Shown in pieces: positions 8,801 through 18,679 of a stretch of DNA of 64,000 nucleotides. Source of the DNA: Flavobacterium sp. KACC 22763 (GTDB lineage: Bacteria > Bacteroidota > Bacteroidia > Flavobacteriales > Flavobacteriaceae). Every line of letters starts with the position of its first letter. Position 1 is the first letter of the stretch. The notes below the pieces were generated by a model, which did no database searches, was not told where the DNA came from, and saw only the letters and a program-made list of their open reading frames with translations. The stretch is taken from NCBI RefSeq assembly GCF_028736155.1, contig NZ_CP117879.1, positions 1,798,001 to 1,862,000 of the forward strand, given 5' to 3'. Both the position numbers and the translations under genes were made by a program.

Positions 8801-10741
8801 TTAATCTGTTATTACTATACCTCCATTTTTAGGTATTTTTATTTCAACTTCTTTGTTTTTGCCTACTATCAATTTACTTACTTTTCCGTTTAACTGATCG
8901 TCATCTGCGTAGTAATTTACCGTCGTTCCAGAATTAAGCATTTCTAGTTTTAACTTTATCTTTAACAGCTTATCTTCAGCATTAATTCCCGCGATATACC
9001 ACTTTGCCCCTTTTCTTCTGGCCAGCACAGCATATTTGCCTGGATATCCTTCCAGAAAGCGGACCTCATCCCAGACCGTTGGCACTTCTTTCATAAATTT
9101 TATGGCCCAGTCCGGAGCATCATATAAATTGTTAGGCGCCAAAGCAAAATGCTGCACTCCGCTCTGAAAAAGCACTGAAGCGGCTAAAGCAAAAACATCT
9201 GAAGTCATTCTTTTAGAGCCTTTGTTGGGAATGTTATCGCTATTGTAGAATTTGTTCAAAGCGCTTCCGCCAAAATCCATGCTTCCCACCGCATTTCTGA
9301 TAAAAGTATGCGTCGCCGCATTTACAGCTTCATTATCGCAGCTCTGCTGTCCGAAATGCAGATTCTCGCTTGCCAGAACCGCTTCGCTGGAGGCGTAATT
9401 CGGATACATGCGTTCCCAGCCTCGAGGCAATGTGCAGCCATGGAAAACAGCCATTATTCCAAATTCATTGGCATCCGTCAGAATATCTTCATAGAGTTTC
9501 ATGGTCACCTGCTTATCGCCGCCAAAAAAGTCCACTTTAATTCCCTTGATTCCGATGCTTTTCATCCATGCCATTTCTTTTCGTCTGATGGCCGCATTAT
9601 CCATCAATCCTCTCGGGCCTTGCGGAGCATCATTCCAATACCCGTTTGAATTGTACCACAAATAAAGCCCAACGCCTTTCTGAGCGCCGTACGCCGCTAA
9701 TTCTTCTATTTTATCTCGGCCTATCTGCGTATCCCAAAGCGCATCGACTAAAATGGTTTCATATCCCATTAAAGCGCTGAAGTCAATATATTGCTTTTGA
9801 ACAGGAAAAGTGGTGTTATTATCCATTTTGATAATCCAGCTCCAAGTGCCTTTTGTGTACTGGTATTCTTTAGAGGCCTCATATTTTGGCTTAACCAAGT
9901 CAAACGGAATTGTGGTCTCCACTATCGGAGCAAGGGTTTCTCCAATTGTAATGGTGCGCCATGGCGTTTCTCCCGGAAGCGGGATTCCCGGCGAAGCTGT
10001 TCCGTTTCCGTTATTTTCTCCCGGCATCGGAAATCCAATGGAATACAATCCGTTCTCATGTCCTATCAAGCGGCTGGCACAATAGCCGCCGTCTACTCCT
10101 GTTTCAGAAATCAGGACCCATCCGCCGTTTACTTTAAACAGGCATGGAAAAGTGTATCCATTTCCCCAGCCATTTTTTCCAACGGCATCATCTAACATAT
10201 ACGAAGTTTCATAACTAGGACCTGTTCTCGCAAATCCGGTCATCGGATTGCTTTGCGGACATAGAAATGTAGTGGCTCCGCTTGGCATCAGAAATCCCGA
10301 AGCCTCTTCCTGAACCACGCACGAAAGCGTTTCTTTCTGCGGATATGCTTTATACTTGAATGCCAGATTATTATTGCTCACCCTAAAAATCACATCTAGA
10401 GCCGGCCTGCCCTCTTTTGTGAATGAAAAAACAGCTTCGTTGGCCGTATAATGCACGCTGCTTTTTTTGATGTTGCGCAGCTGATACGATTCGTCAACTT
10501 TGTTTTGGACGCTATTCGCCTGCAAAGCCAGTCCGGAGCTAAAATCTCCCGCATTCGTTTTTAAGCCTAATGGCGATTTTTCTATAAATGTTTTTTCATT
10601 GTATGTTACGCTATACTGGGGCATTCCATTATCTGCAGAAACCGACACCGCAAGTTTTCCGTCCGGACTTTTTACCACTGATTGGGCGTTTAGTTTAAAG
10701 AAACTAACTAAACATAAAAATATTATTTTTTTAAGATTCAT
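8801..10741 (-). CDS. GH97 glycoside hydrolase, retaining alpha-galactosidase-like
   Basis: This is a 646-residue secreted enzyme with a signal peptide ending FFKLNAQ. It has the GH97 layout: an N-terminal beta-super-sandwich (to about residue 280), a TIM barrel (GTWSWIIKMD, YETILVDALWDTQIG) and a C-terminal all-beta domain (KYAVLARRKGAKWYIAGINAE). GH97 enzymes use either an inverting Glu pair (SusB type) or an Asp nucleophile. The motif IKGIKVDFFGGDKQ shows the Asp of the retaining branch, with a candidate acid/base Glu in SSEAVLASE. The likely activity is therefore alpha-galactosidase or beta-L-arabinopyranosidase rather than alpha-glucosidase. It is the last gene before the terminator. Its coding sequence looks richer in G and C than its neighbours. 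It is a distant paralogue of the GH97 at 18680-20602. Confidence 0.9.
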   Translation of the reverse strand: MNLKKIIFLCLVSFFKLNAQSVVKSPDGKLAVSVSADNGMPQYSVTYNEKTFIEKSPLGLKTNAGDFSSGLALQANSVQNKVDESYQLRNIKKSSVHYTANEAVFSFTKEGRPALDVIFRVSNNNLAFKYKAYPQKETLSCVVQEEASGFLMPSGATTFLCPQSNPMTGFARTGPSYETSYMLDDAVGKNGWGNGYTFPCLFKVNGGWVLISETGVDGGYCASRLIGHENGLYSIGFPMPGENNGNGTASPGIPLPGETPWRTITIGETLAPIVETTIPFDLVKPKYEASKEYQYTKGTWSWIIKMDNNTTFPVQKQYIDFSALMGYETILVDALWDTQIGRDKIEELAAYGAQKGVGLYLWYNSNGYWNDAPQGPRGLMDNAAIRRKEMAWMKSIGIKGIKVDFFGGDKQVTMKLYEDILTDANEFGIMAVFHGCTLPRGWERMYPNYASSEAVLASENLHFGQQSCDNEAVNAATHTFIRNAVGSMDFGGSALNKFYNSDNIPNKGSKRMTSDVFALAASVLFQSGVQHFALAPNNLYDAPDWAIKFMKEVPTVWDEVRFLEGYPGKYAVLARRKGAKWYIAGINAEDKLLKIKLKLEMLNSGTTVNYYADDDQLNGKVSKLIVGKNKEVEIKIPKNGGIVITD

Positions 10742-10809
10742 AACCTTTGAAGATTTTTCTTTTTGTAATGATTAAACTCTTTTTACTGAAGTAGGGTTAG
10801 CTAAAAATG

Positions 10810-12180
10810 CTATTTCGAAAACATCCAATAATCAAAATACATGATTTTTTCAGCGGCATTGCCTTTGTATATAAAATAAAGATCGTGCACTCCAGAAACC
10901 TTTTTGATATCTGCTGTAACCAGAGCCCACCTATCATTTCCTCCCGTCATAGGAACTTTTACTGTTCCTATCAATTCTCCCTCCAGACTATCAAGTCTAA
11001 TTTCCATTGATACATTTCCATTGTGCGTAGTACCTACGCGAGCTGTAAATTTTGAAGCGCCCGATTCACGAAAATCAACATCTTTCACTTTCGTGAAGGC
11101 ATTGTTTTTCATAGCAGTTATGAAGACGCCTACTTCTTTATTCTGCATTGATTTTACATCTTTAGACCAAGCTATCGTTTCTGCTTCTGACTTAGCATAC
11201 GGATTCAGAGTAGCGATTCCTTTTTTGATGCCTTCTGTCATATTCATTTCTTTGACTTTACCGTCAGAATTAAATTGCAGTTCTTCAACTGCCACAGATC
11301 TGGTAAAACCGCTGCCTTCTGGCAAAGCGCCATTATGATAAAAGAAATACGTTTTTCCTTTAAAATCTATTACCCCAGGATGATTGGTAAAGCTTTCACC
11401 CTGCGTAGGCATTACAACTCCTTGATATTTCCACGGCCCAAGCGGACTTTTGCTTGTAGAATATCCTATATGCTCAGAAATTGGTCCGGCAGCAAAAAAC
11501 AGATAGTACAATCTGTTTCTTTTATAAAGCCACGGCCCTTCCTCGTAAGTGGTAGGTCTGCGCGGATCTTCTTTTCCGGTACGCTTTCCAAACGATTCAA
11601 TTGTATTTGGAAATATCTTTACCTCATCGGCATAAGAAATCATGTCTTCATTTAATTTCACATAATGGCAAACCGGATTGCCCCACAATAAATAAGCCTG
11701 TCCATCATCGTCGATAAAAACAGTCGGATCAATATCGGCGTCACTATTTTGCACCAAAGGTTTTCCTAACGGATCTATAAACGGCCCATACGGACTGTCT
11801 GAAACTGCTACGCCAATCCCATTTCGCCCTTGATTATCTGTAATTGGAGCATACAAATAAAATCTGCCTTTTCTTTCTATGCATTGAATTGCCCAAGCAT
11901 TCATTTTTGCCCAGCTAAAATCTTTATACGATAATACCGCTCCATGATCTGTCCAGTTTACCATATCATCTGTAGTGTACAATTTCCAGTCATTCATGGT
12001 AAACCAAGTCGAATGGTCTTCGTCATGCGAAGTATACAAATACAGTTTATTATTGTAAACCATTGGCGCCGGATCTGCTGTATAGCTAGTCTGTACGATA
12101 GGGTTTTGAGCAAAACCGCATACAGAAATGCTAAATGCTGCTAAAAACCTTAATTTTTTTACATAAATTTTATATGACAT
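10810..12180 (-). CDS. GH43 arabinofuranosidase/xylosidase with C-terminal CBM6-like module
   Basis: The protein has 456 residues with an N-terminal signal ending VCGFAQ. The five-bladed GH43 propeller shows its three acidic residues in [10 protein letters not shown] (base), [15 protein letters not shown] (pKa modulator) and [11 protein letters not shown] (acid). From about residue 330 there is a CBM6-like beta-sandwich ([18 protein letters not shown], ending YFDYWMFSK). Enzymes of this layout remove arabinofuranose from arabinoxylan. It is a tandem paralogue of 12218-13555, which starts with nearly the same catalytic segment, and lies 37 bp after it. It carries a ~20-residue insertion ([18 protein letters not shown]) before the acid residue that the sister lacks. 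Exact linkage preference cannot be read. Confidence 0.9.
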   Translation of the reverse strand: MSYKIYVKKLRFLAAFSISVCGFAQNPIVQTSYTADPAPMVYNNKLYLYTSHDEDHSTWFTMNDWKLYTTDDMVNWTDHGAVLSYKDFSWAKMNAWAIQCIERKGRFYLYAPITDNQGRNGIGVAVSDSPYGPFIDPLGKPLVQNSDADIDPTVFIDDDGQAYLLWGNPVCHYVKLNEDMISYADEVKIFPNTIESFGKRTGKEDPRRPTTYEEGPWLYKRNRLYYLFFAAGPISEHIGYSTSKSPLGPWKYQGVVMPTQGESFTNHPGVIDFKGKTYFFYHNGALPEGSGFTRSVAVEELQFNSDGKVKEMNMTEGIKKGIATLNPYAKSEAETIAWSKDVKSMQNKEVGVFITAMKNNAFTKVKDVDFRESGASKFTARVGTTHNGNVSMEIRLDSLEGELIGTVKVPMTGGNDRWALVTADIKKVSGVHDLYFIYKGNAAEKIMYFDYWMFSK

Positions 12181-12217
12181 TTTCCTTATTTTTTACTTTT
12201 TAAACTAGAAATAAAAA

Positions 12218-13555
12218 TTATTTAAAAGTCCACCAGTCTAAATTAAACATGGATTTTCCTTCTCCCTTAAATACAAAAAAGACATTATGAAGACCTTTTA
12301 CGTTTTTAACCTTACAGGCAAAATCTTTCCAATTATTCGCGCTTCCTGTATTTTTTATATCGCACACTCCTAAAAGTGCTCCATCTTTATCATCTAGATG
12401 TATTTCTATTCTACCTCCCAAAACAGAAGATGCATTTACTAAAAATTCTTTTGGTGATTTCTTAAAATTAACTGCTTTAACTTCTATGTAATCATTATGG
12501 TCAATCTGGGTTATAAAAACTCCTTTTTGATCCTTTTTGTCTGACTTCACACCTTTACTCCAAGCAATTGTTTCGGCTTCAACACGGCTAAAAGGATTAA
12601 TATCTCCTACAGCAGCAGGTCCATCAACGGAGAAATACGACAGTGTTTTTATCGTTCCGTCAGGATTATAAATGATTTCATCCAGATCCACCGAGCGTCT
12701 TTCATAAAATGTAGAAGTTTGTCTTTTTATAACATCATAACTATGCCCAAAAACATACGATTTTCCTTTATAATCAATAATTCCCGGATGATTCCCTCTT
12801 GTTTTTTCGCTGGCTTCTATGACCATTCCCTTGTATTCCCACGGTCCTGTTGGAGAATTGCTCATAGCATATCCAATTCCTTCCGGACAGCAGGTTGAAG
12901 CATAAGACATATAATAATGTTTGTTTCTTTTGTAAATCCATGGGCCTTCCTGATAATTCTTCGGTTTAGTTGGTTCTTTTACAACATCGCCCGAATAAGA
13001 GATCATATCCTTATTTAATTTTACGTAATAAACATCCGGATTACCCCAATACAAATAGGCTTGTCCATCATCGTCTATAAAAGGAGATGGGTCAATATCA
13101 TTCCATTTATGATCAGTATCTATTAATCGTTTTCCCAATGGATCTTTAAAAGGCCCATAAGGACTGTCTGATACTAAAACCCCTATTCCATTTCCATGCA
13201 TCGGTGCATACAGATAAAATTTGCCATTGCGCTCAATCGTCTGAATGGCCCAAGCTCCGTTGTCTTGTCTTGCCCAGCTGAAATCTTTTAAAGAGGCTAC
13301 AGCTCCCCTATCGGTCCAGTTTACCATATCTGTGGAAGTATACAAAAGCCAGTCAAGCATTTTGAAACCTTCCGCATCATCTTCATCATGAGAAGTATAT
13401 AAAAAAACAGTATCCTTGTAAACCATTGGGGCTGGATCAGCGGTATATTTTGTCTGGATTATCGGCTTTTGCTTAATATCACTTTGGGCAATTCCTTGAA
13501 AAGAAATCATTATAAGAGAGCAGAAAACTATAATTTTATGGGTGCTTTTATTCAT
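12218..13555 (-). CDS. GH43 arabinofuranosidase/xylosidase with C-terminal CBM6-like module
   Basis: The protein has 445 residues and a signal peptide ending SFQGIAQ. GH43 catalytic residues are seen in [27 protein letters not shown] and YQEGPWIYKRN. The C-terminal ~130 residues form a CBM6-like module ([15 protein letters not shown], ending FNLDWWTFK). The family member closest in layout is the arabinoxylan arabinofuranohydrolase type. It sits 52 bp after the GH31 gene at 13608 and upstream of its tandem paralogue at 10810. The CCPEG insertion in the third blade (ASTCCPEGIGYAMS) distinguishes it from the sister. Role in side-chain removal is a family-level inference. Confidence 0.9.
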   Translation of the reverse strand: MNKSTHKIIVFCSLIMISFQGIAQSDIKQKPIIQTKYTADPAPMVYKDTVFLYTSHDEDDAEGFKMLDWLLYTSTDMVNWTDRGAVASLKDFSWARQDNGAWAIQTIERNGKFYLYAPMHGNGIGVLVSDSPYGPFKDPLGKRLIDTDHKWNDIDPSPFIDDDGQAYLYWGNPDVYYVKLNKDMISYSGDVVKEPTKPKNYQEGPWIYKRNKHYYMSYASTCCPEGIGYAMSNSPTGPWEYKGMVIEASEKTRGNHPGIIDYKGKSYVFGHSYDVIKRQTSTFYERRSVDLDEIIYNPDGTIKTLSYFSVDGPAAVGDINPFSRVEAETIAWSKGVKSDKKDQKGVFITQIDHNDYIEVKAVNFKKSPKEFLVNASSVLGGRIEIHLDDKDGALLGVCDIKNTGSANNWKDFACKVKNVKGLHNVFFVFKGEGKSMFNLDWWTFK

Positions 13556-13607
13556 AATATTTAATTTAAAAAATTTTGAATTATCTGATTTGATATTTTA
13601 TTATTCC

Positions 13608-16082
13608 TTACAGCTTTATCGAAATTTGATTTCCGTTGTAACTAATTGTTTTTTCCAATTCCTTTGCAGATGCATCTGATTCCAAGTGATCTGAAGATAT
13701 TTTTATAATTTTAAATCTGCGTTGCTTTATCATCTCAGAAAACGATCCCTGCTGATTATTGATGGTTAGGATTCTTTTTAAATCATTCCATTTAAACGTT
13801 ATTGTAGCATACTTTCCGTTTTCATAATTGTAATTATCTCCTTCATCCTCATAAAGCGTAAATTCACCATCTGCTCCTTCGTAGATTCTTATTTCAAGAT
13901 CATCCCATTTCTTCTCCTCTACATATTGAACTTTTGGTCCTAGAGGAATAATACTGCCCGCTTTAACATACAAAGGAATCTGATCAATTTTAGTTTCTTG
14001 ATCAATCTCCTGTCCTCCGCTGTGCTTCTTGTTTGTCCAGAAGTCATACCATAGACTTCCGTCTGGCAGATAGACTTTTTTTATTTTTTTCTCATTAAAA
14101 TCTACAACAGCATTTTTTGCAGATTCATCTCTCTCTTTTTTATTCCATCCCGTATCTTCGTTTGTTTTAACAATTGTTTCGGGAGTATATTGCGCGTTAA
14201 CAACTGGTGCTACTAAAATCGATTGTCCAAACAGATATTCGTTGTTCATGTCTTTAACCTTTTCATCTTTAAAGTCCATTACTAAAGCACGCATAAAACT
14301 AGAATGCTCTTTTGTAACCTTCCATGCATTCGAATAAATATAAGGAAGCAGCATATAACGCAGGTTGATTGTTTTTTCGATAGCATCATAAATAGGTTCT
14401 CCTTTTTTTCCAAATTGATAAATCTCTCTTGGAACATCAGTACCATGAGAACGCATCATTGGTGTAAAAGCCCCAAATTGCAGCCAGCGTATATAGAGTT
14501 CCTGATAGGATTGATTTTTTGCACCCGAACCATCATTTGAATTGGTATTGTAGCTTCCAGCAAAGAAACCGCCAATATCAGAATTCCAATATGGAATACC
14601 GCAAAGAGAAAAATTTAACCCTGCCGGAATTTGATTTCGTAAGGTTTCCCAAGAAGAATTAACATCTCCAGACCATGTGTTGGCTCCATAACGCTGCTGT
14701 CCTGCAAAAGCCGAACGTGTTAAAATAAAAACCCTTTTTGCCGATGAGAATTGGCGCTGATGATCGTAAACCCCGCCAACTGCCATTAACGGATAAGCGT
14801 TTCTCACTTTTCTAAAAGATCCTAAAAATGTTTTAGCGTCCAAATCTTCAGGTCTAAAATCCAAATGGTCAGGTTCTGTCGAGTCCATCCACCAACCGTC
14901 AATTCCTAAAGAAAATAATCCTTTATTTAAGTGTTTCCAATAAATATCTCTTGCTTCTGGATTGTAGGCATCATAGACCTTTACACCAGAAGGAAAATTC
15001 ATATCTGGCGGCCATGCCTCTTTTCCAGACTGCGGCCATGTCTGAAAATCAAACAGCATATTTTTTTCCTTCATTTCTTTAAATTGAGGCGTTTCAGGAC
15101 CAAAAGATGACCATACGGATATAAGAAGATGCGCATTCAATTTATGAATGTCATTTACCATTTCTTCGGGTTTAGAAAATTCAGGGTTTAGAAAACTCAT
15201 TGCATTCCAGTGATAATTATCTCCCCAATATTGCCAATCCTGGATAATACCATCTAATGGAACACCGAGACCGCGGTATTTCTTAACGACCTCTACTATT
15301 TCATTCTGACTTTTATAACGTTCTTTACTCTGCCAAAAACCAAAAGTCCATTTTGGAAACATTGGAACATGGCCAGTTAAGTCCCGCATTTGGGCAATAA
15401 CACCGTCAGCGTTGTTCCCAAGCATGAAATAATAATCAATGCCATTACCCACTTCTGACTTAAAAGAGGTTTCTTCAGCATTATCATTGAAATCTGTTGG
15501 GGAATAATTATCCCAAAACAATCCGTAGCCTTTGTCAGATTGGAAAAAAGTAACAAAATCCCATGTATTATTCTGAACCATATGCAGTTTTTGGTTTCGT
15601 TGCGACATTTTTCCATTTTGAAGTATTCCTAAGCCGTAAATAGACTCTTTTGGATCTAATACAAATGACTGACTTACGGTGAACGTTTTATTGCCAGTGT
15701 CGTTAAAATTGGTAAACACTGCTCCTCTTTCTTTTTCATTTAATAAAACTGCGCCTGACAAAGATTCAAATAAAATTTTGCCTGAATGCAAATTCAGGTT
15801 TACCTGCATTACTTTACTTTTAATTCGAACTGCTCTACCGTTTTCACTTATAACAAGTTTTGTTTTTTCAGCCTCTTTAATTACCGATAAACTCTTTTTC
15901 TCAAAGGTATTTTTCTCAGGATACTTTATAACTCTCACAATTTGCGGACTGTAAAACTGAATTTCAATTACGGTAGAATTGATAACTGTCTTCAATCCTA
16001 ATCCTGTTTTTTGATAAGACTGCGCATTAACATACAAACCCATTATAAAAAGAGCCAGTACTAATGAATATTTCTTTTTCAT
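13608..16082 (-). CDS. GH31 glycoside hydrolase, probable alpha-xylosidase
   Basis: This secreted protein of 824 residues has a signal ending GLYVNAQ. GH31 order is seen: an N-terminal beta-sandwich (SIYGLGILQNGKMSQRN), a barrel starting near MFPKWTFGFWQSKERY, the nucleophile Asp in GWWMDSTEPD (around residue 399), the acid/base region in WSGDVNSSW, then the proximal and distal C-terminal beta domains. The FWQS.ERY and DWQYWG segments are shared with bacterial alpha-xylosidases. Its ATG overlaps the stop of the upstream GH31 by 4 bp (ATGA), so translation is coupled. A 102-bp tract near its 3' end is almost identical to the upstream GH31. In this locus it would remove alpha-xylose or a related alpha-linked side chain; the substrate is inferred. 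Confidence 0.88.
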   Translation of the reverse strand: MKKKYSLVLALFIMGLYVNAQSYQKTGLGLKTVINSTVIEIQFYSPQIVRVIKYPEKNTFEKKSLSVIKEAEKTKLVISENGRAVRIKSKVMQVNLNLHSGKILFESLSGAVLLNEKERGAVFTNFNDTGNKTFTVSQSFVLDPKESIYGLGILQNGKMSQRNQKLHMVQNNTWDFVTFFQSDKGYGLFWDNYSPTDFNDNAEETSFKSEVGNGIDYYFMLGNNADGVIAQMRDLTGHVPMFPKWTFGFWQSKERYKSQNEIVEVVKKYRGLGVPLDGIIQDWQYWGDNYHWNAMSFLNPEFSKPEEMVNDIHKLNAHLLISVWSSFGPETPQFKEMKEKNMLFDFQTWPQSGKEAWPPDMNFPSGVKVYDAYNPEARDIYWKHLNKGLFSLGIDGWWMDSTEPDHLDFRPEDLDAKTFLGSFRKVRNAYPLMAVGGVYDHQRQFSSAKRVFILTRSAFAGQQRYGANTWSGDVNSSWETLRNQIPAGLNFSLCGIPYWNSDIGGFFAGSYNTNSNDGSGAKNQSYQELYIRWLQFGAFTPMMRSHGTDVPREIYQFGKKGEPIYDAIEKTINLRYMLLPYIYSNAWKVTKEHSSFMRALVMDFKDEKVKDMNNEYLFGQSILVAPVVNAQYTPETIVKTNEDTGWNKKERDESAKNAVVDFNEKKIKKVYLPDGSLWYDFWTNKKHSGGQEIDQETKIDQIPLYVKAGSIIPLGPKVQYVEEKKWDDLEIRIYEGADGEFTLYEDEGDNYNYENGKYATITFKWNDLKRILTINNQQGSFSEMIKQRRFKIIKISSDHLESDASAKELEKTISYNGNQISIKL
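13815..13916 (-). repeat. 102-bp near-identical tract shared with 16265-16366
   Basis: The segment encoding the C-terminal residues around DDLEIRIYEGADGEFTLYED is the same in both GH31 genes at nucleotide level, with two mismatches (13875 and 13911). The flanking coding sequence of the two genes is clearly different. The copy in the other gene lies at 16265-16366. Confidence 0.85.
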
Positions 16083-18673
16083 AACCTAAAATTTTCTTTT
16101 TTACCTGAATATTCAACCTCAATTGGTTTTACCTCTGATTTTGAACCTATTAAAACAATATTAAATTTTCGAGTCTTCAGCATGCCTTTAAATGAACCTT
16201 TAACTGCATTTATTATCAATCTTTTTTCAGCATTTTTCCACTCGAATTTAGTTAACGAATAAGATCCGTTTTCATAATTGTAATTATCTCCTTCATCCTC
16301 ATAAAGCGTAAATTCACCATCTGCACCTTCGTAGATTCTTATTTCAAGATCATCCCATTTTTTCTCAGCTGTGTACTGCATTTCAGGACCAAAAGGCATA
16401 ATTGACCCCGCTTTTATAAATAGTGGGATTTTATCTATTTCAGCATTTATTTCTATTTTTTGACCTCCTTTAAAGCTTTTTCCAGTCCAAAAGTCTATCC
16501 AATTTGTATCTTTAGGCAAATAAACCTGCCATTGTTTTATTCCTGCCTCTGTAATAGGCCCCACTAATATGGAACTTCCAAACATATATTCATAAGGCTG
16601 ATTTACCGCATTCTCATCATTTTGAAAATCCATTACAAGAGGCCTCATAAAAGTTGATCCTTCTTTTATTTTTGAAGTTTCAGAATAGATATAAGGAATT
16701 AGCGTATAGCGAAGATTTAGCATTCTTCTCATATTCTCTTCCACTTTAGATCCATATTTCCAAGGCTCTGTTTCGGTCTGATAACCATGAATTCTGAAAA
16801 TGGTGCTGAATGCCCCCCACTGAAACCATCTGGTTAATAATTCATGGAAATTTTCATCTGTGTATTGTCCGGCGCCAGGTCTAAAAAAACCGCCAATATC
16901 GGTTGTCCAATAAGGCATTCCAGTTAAAGTAAAATTCATTCCCGAAACAATCTGTCTTTTAAAACTATCCCAGTTTCCGCCTATATCACCTGACCAATTT
17001 ATGGTTCCATATCGATGCTGTCCTGCAAATGCTGAACGGGTTAAAATGGCTACACGTTTTTGAAGATTTGTTTTTCGCTGGCCTTCATAAACCGACTCAC
17101 TAACAAAAAGCGGATAAGTAAGACGATAAAAATCTCCCGGCCCCTGATGTGTTATCGTACCAACGAGTGCATCGTTTTCAGGTTCAGTTGCATCCATCCA
17201 CCAGCTGTCTACCCCTTTAGAAAACAAATTATCGTTTAAGGTATTCCAATATCTTTCTTGTGTTTCAGGATTAAAGTAATCCAACCATTTTGCATTAGGA
17301 ATGTACAATCCTTTTGTATCAAATTGTTTTCCTATAACAGAATTTTTATCAGGGTTTGACCAGATCGACACAGTAAAATGAGCATTTAAGTCATGTAATT
17401 CTTTTATAAAACCCAACGGATTTGGATAATTCTTTTCATCAAACTGAGGTACGCCCCAGCCGTTATCACCCCAATATTGCCAATCTTGCACTATAACGTC
17501 TACAGGTAGTTTTCGTGCTCGAAATTCTTTAATTGTATTAATTAAATGGTCGCTTGAAGTATATCGTTCACGGCACTGCCAAAAGCCATATGCCCATAAA
17601 GGCAACAATGGCGATTTACCCGAAACGGTTCTGTAGGCGCTAATTACCTCATCTGCATTTTTGCCTTTAAAAACAACATAATCCAGACATTGAGCAGAAC
17701 TTGATCGAAAAGTTGTTGAATTATCCGTTTTTCTAAAAGAAAGCTTTGGGGTATTAGCCGAATTGCAGATTATCTTAACCTCATGCTCTCCTGCTGTTAA
17801 ATCTAAAAGCTCACTAACGGCCGGCGGCAACCATAAATTGGACTGGTCTATTACTCTTTTATCGTCAATTATAACAAGATGCCTATTGTCCATATCGCCC
17901 AAATCCAGCATAATAGAATATTGTCCTTCTCTTTCTAAATTAAATTTCCCTTTGTAAACTACTTCTTTCTGCAATACTTTCTGGGTTCCAGAAGTTGTTG
18001 TCACCTCTTCTTCTTTTCCTTTTTCAGAAGATTTAATCTCTTTAGAAAGCGCAATAAAATTGTCATTTGGATTAAACTCTGTTAAGCCATACTGATGCCA
18101 TAAAATTCCGTATCCTTTATTGGAGTACAAAAAAGGAATGGCAATCTGAGTATTTACCTGTGTCAATTTTCGACTGACGTTTCTCAGATTATAATGCCCG
18201 TCTTGAAATTGGCCTAAACCAAAAAGAAATTCGTTGTCTGGCGAATCAAAACGCTGTTCGACTGTAAAAGATGCATATTCATTTGCATCGTTTAACGTCA
18301 TTTTTCTACCCGCACTTTTTTCACTTAAGAATATTTTCCCCTCTTTATCTTTAAACTTTAAACTTTTTTCCTCTTTATCAAATACAACAGTTAAACTTTT
18401 AGTCTTTAACTGAATTTCTTTATTGCTTTCTGCAACTTTAAAAACAGGAACAGCAAGCTTCTCTACCAAAATCAGCTCTTGCAGTTCTTTTGTGTTTTCG
18501 GTGTATAACTGAATTCTAACCGAATTCTCCGTTAGAGGAATAATATGCAGCATTCCCTCTTTTAAAGGAATCAAAAGACGGTCTTTTTCGAGAATATAAC
18601 TTTTATCTATATTTTTAAAACCAAATAAAAATATCAGAAAAAAAGGAGCTATAAGCTTAAGTTTAAAAAACAT
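16079..18673 (-). CDS. GH31 glycoside hydrolase with inserted PA14-like domain, probable alpha-xylosidase
   Basis: The protein has 864 residues with an N-terminal hydrophobic export segment (LIAPFFLIFLFGF). After the N-terminal beta-sandwich (FLFGLGQFQDGHYNLRN) a PA14-like insert runs from about residue 225 to 330 (VVYKGKFNLEREGQYSIML, DKRVIDQSNLWLPP). The same kind of insert is known in bacterial GH31 alpha-xylosidases acting on polysaccharides. The barrel follows (LWAYGFWQCRERY), with the nucleophile Asp in WWMDATEPEND (around residue 493) and the acid region GDIGGNW. It starts 6 bp after the GH97 gene and overlaps the next GH31 by 4 bp. It has diverged from that sister except for one C-terminal tract. 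The alpha-xylosidase call rests on family resemblance. Confidence 0.88.
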   Translation of the reverse strand: MFFKLKLIAPFFLIFLFGFKNIDKSYILEKDRLLIPLKEGMLHIIPLTENSVRIQLYTENTKELQELILVEKLAVPVFKVAESNKEIQLKTKSLTVVFDKEEKSLKFKDKEGKIFLSEKSAGRKMTLNDANEYASFTVEQRFDSPDNEFLFGLGQFQDGHYNLRNVSRKLTQVNTQIAIPFLYSNKGYGILWHQYGLTEFNPNDNFIALSKEIKSSEKGKEEEVTTTSGTQKVLQKEVVYKGKFNLEREGQYSIMLDLGDMDNRHLVIIDDKRVIDQSNLWLPPAVSELLDLTAGEHEVKIICNSANTPKLSFRKTDNSTTFRSSSAQCLDYVVFKGKNADEVISAYRTVSGKSPLLPLWAYGFWQCRERYTSSDHLINTIKEFRARKLPVDVIVQDWQYWGDNGWGVPQFDEKNYPNPLGFIKELHDLNAHFTVSIWSNPDKNSVIGKQFDTKGLYIPNAKWLDYFNPETQERYWNTLNDNLFSKGVDSWWMDATEPENDALVGTITHQGPGDFYRLTYPLFVSESVYEGQRKTNLQKRVAILTRSAFAGQHRYGTINWSGDIGGNWDSFKRQIVSGMNFTLTGMPYWTTDIGGFFRPGAGQYTDENFHELLTRWFQWGAFSTIFRIHGYQTETEPWKYGSKVEENMRRMLNLRYTLIPYIYSETSKIKEGSTFMRPLVMDFQNDENAVNQPYEYMFGSSILVGPITEAGIKQWQVYLPKDTNWIDFWTGKSFKGGQKIEINAEIDKIPLFIKAGSIMPFGPEMQYTAEKKWDDLEIRIYEGADGEFTLYEDEGDNYNYENGSYSLTKFEWKNAEKRLIINAVKGSFKGMLKTRKFNIVLIGSKSEVKPIEVEYSGKKENFRL
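16265..16366 (-). repeat. 102-bp near-identical tract shared with 13815-13916
   Basis: This is the second copy of the tract, lying 2450 bp away in direct orientation within the upstream GH31 gene. Third-codon positions are conserved as well, which selection on protein alone would not explain. Confidence 0.85.
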
Positions 18674-18679
18674 ACACCA

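Noticed and set aside
8801..10741. GH97 as a SusB-type alpha-glucosidase (starch locus)
   Set aside because: Its IKVDFF motif shows the Asp nucleophile of the retaining branch, and no GH13 or SusR-like gene is present.
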